The position numbers and the translations under genes are program-made. DNA of 5,469 bases, from positions 1 through 5,469 of the forward strand of contig JAEOTD010000010.1 of the NCBI GenBank assembly GCA_016839995.1, in the 5' to 3' direction. Positions 4,093-5,469 of this stretch are shown in pieces (the stretch's first letter is position 1; each line of letters begins with the position of its first letter). The DNA comes from Candidatus Hermodarchaeota archaeon. Lineage in GTDB: Archaea; Asgardarchaeota; Hermodarchaeia; Hermodarchaeales; Hermodarchaeaceae. A model generated the notes under the pieces. That model was not told the DNA's origin and did no database searches. It saw only the letters and a program-made list of their open reading frames with translations.

Positions 4093-5469
4093 TTATCCGC
4101 CTTTCACGCCTTTGGCTATACGGTCGCCGATTTCCTTATCGACGTTGCGCCAGTATTCAAAGGCTCGCTGCAGAACGGGTTCAGACACGCTGTTTTTCAA
4201 ATGCCCCACCACATTGGACACCAGCCGGTCGCGCTGCGCATCATCCATGACCTTGCGCACCAATATGCCTGGTTGACCGAAATCGTCATCGTCCTTGCGT
4301 TTGGTGTAGGCAGCACGGATGAACTCGCCGCTGGTACTCCAGATGGCCACCTCGGGATACCGCTCAGGGTCGGCCTTGGGGCCACCTTTTGAGTTGGGTG
4401 TATAGACAGGATCTGAGACGTTGTCAATACGCATCGCCCCGCCTTTGCTGTAGCTGTTTACTGGTACTTTGGGTCGGTTTACCGGAATCTGCTGGTAGTT
4501 AACCCCCAGACGAGCTCGGTGGGCGTCAGCGTATGAAATCAGACGGGCGAGAAGCATCTTGTCCGGGCTCGGACCGATTCCTGGGACGAGGTTGTTTGGC
4601 CCGAACGCCGCCTGTTCAATCTCAGTGTGAAAATCGCTCGGATTACGGTCCAGTGTCAGCTGGCCCACTTCGTGTAACGGGTAATCTCCGTGGGGCCACA
4701 CCTTGGTCAGGTCGAAGGGGTTGAATCGGTAAGTCTCAGCCTCTTTGAATGGCATGATCTGGACTTTCAGGGTCCAACTGGGGTAATCCCCCCGCTTGAT
4801 CGCCTCGAACAGATCGCGGCGGTGGTAATCAGCATCAGCACCAGCAATCCGGTCACCCTCTTCCTGGGTGAGGAAGTCAATGCCCTGGTTTGTCTTGAAG
4901 TGATACTTCAACCAGTATCGCTCGCCTTTGGCATTGACCCACATAAATGTGTGGCTCGAGTAGCCGTTCATGTGCCGATAGCTCTTGGGAATCCCACGGT
5001 CGCTAAACAAGATGGTGACCTGATGGGCTGTCTCAGGCGAAAGCGTCCAGAAGTCCCACTGCATGTCGTTATCGCGCAGGCCGCTGTCCGCACGGCGCTT
5101 CTGGGAGTGGATGAAGTGCTGGAACTTCATAGGATCGCGTACGAAAAAAACAGGGGTGTTGTTTCCCACCATGTCATAATTGCCCTCTGTGGTGTAAAAC
5201 TTCAGCGCAAAGCCGCGCACATCCCGCCAGGTATCGGGACTGCCGCTCTCGCCGGCCACGGTGGAGAATCGGGCCAACACTTCGGTCTTCGTGCCCGGTT
5301 GGAACACGGCTGCCTTTGTATAAGCGCTGACGTCCTTGGTCACCTCAAAGTATCCGAAGGCCCCGGAACCCTTTGCGTGGGGCTGGCGGTCTGGAATCAT
5401 CTCCCTGTTAAAGTTGGCCATCTGCTCCATCAGGTAGTGGTCCTGCAGCAGAATTGGGCCATCAGGCCC
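4093..5469 (-). CDS. katA: Monofunctional haem catalase, N terminus beyond the window
   Basis: A typical small-subunit monofunctional catalase breaking down hydrogen peroxide to water and oxygen. The frame is open to the window edge, giving 458 residues beginning GPDGPILLQDHYL. Relatives of about 480-500 residues lack only a short start, so roughly 20-35 residues are missing. Distal His31 is in RQPHAKGSGAFGYF, Ser69 in RFSTV, and Asn103/104 in MVGNNTPVFFVRDP. The proximal haem-ligand Tyr313 is in RLISYADAHRARLG. The protein ends GVKGG with a TAA at 4093-4095. No truncation or missing catalytic residue is visible. Base composition is clearly higher in GC than the genes to the left, and the protein resembles bacterial KatA-type enzymes; the exact donor cannot be read by eye. 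No partner gene is seen downstream. It may serve oxidative-stress defence if it truly belongs to this genome. The family call is very secure; the symbol follows common bacterial usage. Confidence 0.97.
   Translation of the reverse strand, partial: GPDGPILLQDHYLMEQMANFNREMIPDRQPHAKGSGAFGYFEVTKDVSAYTKAAVFQPGTKTEVLARFSTVAGESGSPDTWRDVRGFALKFYTTEGNYDMVGNNTPVFFVRDPMKFQHFIHSQKRRADSGLRDNDMQWDFWTLSPETAHQVTILFSDRGIPKSYRHMNGYSSHTFMWVNAKGERYWLKYHFKTNQGIDFLTQEEGDRIAGADADYHRRDLFEAIKRGDYPSWTLKVQIMPFKEAETYRFNPFDLTKVWPHGDYPLHEVGQLTLDRNPSDFHTEIEQAAFGPNNLVPGIGPSPDKMLLARLISYADAHRARLGVNYQQIPVNRPKVPVNSYSKGGAMRIDNVSDPVYTPNSKGGPKADPERYPEVAIWSTSGEFIRAAYTKRKDDDDFGQPGILVRKVMDDAQRDRLVSNVVGHLKNSVSEPVLQRAFEYWRNVDKEIGDRIAKGVKGG

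Noticed and set aside
3990..4250. Plus-strand open frame of 86 residues entering the catalase gene
   Set aside because: Most of it lies antisense to a certain catalase; the first 35 residues look protein-like but match nothing known and have no clear ribosome binding site.

Overview
The window looks like an archaeal chromosome segment or metagenome contig of moderate GC (45%, 43% and 37% in three 60-nt lines counted by hand). Its right quarter has a different character: a GC-rich, bacterial-type catalase gene (55%, 62% and 68% in three lines). The archaeal reading rests on GGTG/GGAGG ribosome binding sites, TATA-like boxes about 25-30 nt before probable starts, one gene that seems almost leaderless, and a cell-surface beta-propeller protein with a C-terminal membrane anchor. 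An Asgard or related archaeon is possible, but nothing here fixes the lineage.

Layout: (1) Bases 1-614 are the C-terminal end of a membrane-anchored BNR/Asp-box (sialidase-fold) protein, followed by a strong hairpin. (2) Bases 769-2478 form a compact plus-strand operon: an NTF2/SnoaL-like protein, then two adjacent multi-pass membrane proteins. The membrane genes overlap as TAATG, and together they contain four copies of one two-helix unit. The first membrane gene seems to start at an ATT codon. (3) A convergent minus-strand gene (2475-2840) encodes a small TPR-like helical protein; its stop codon overlaps the stop of the second membrane gene. (4) From a divergent intergenic region, a small protein (2969-3169) and an overlapping AbiEii/MenT-like nucleotidyltransferase (3162-3767) form a toxin-antitoxin-like pair. 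(5) Bases 3768-4092 hold no convincing gene but carry repeats and inverted repeats. (6) A minus-strand haem catalase (4093-5469) has its N terminus beyond the window edge.

The most striking structure is an exact 20-bp direct repeat, AGTGTTTCTAACACGTGTTA, at 2893-2912 and 3896-3915. It brackets the nucleotidyltransferase pair and contains a perfect 12-bp palindrome. Further CTAACAC/GTGTTAG half-sites cluster downstream of the pair, one set forming a 60-nt bipartite hairpin, and I saw none elsewhere in the window. This could be an operator family for a self-regulated toxin-antitoxin operon, or the boundary of a mobile defence-type module.

The catalase either arrived by horizontal transfer or marks an assembly or cloning join. 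The sequence alone does not decide between these.
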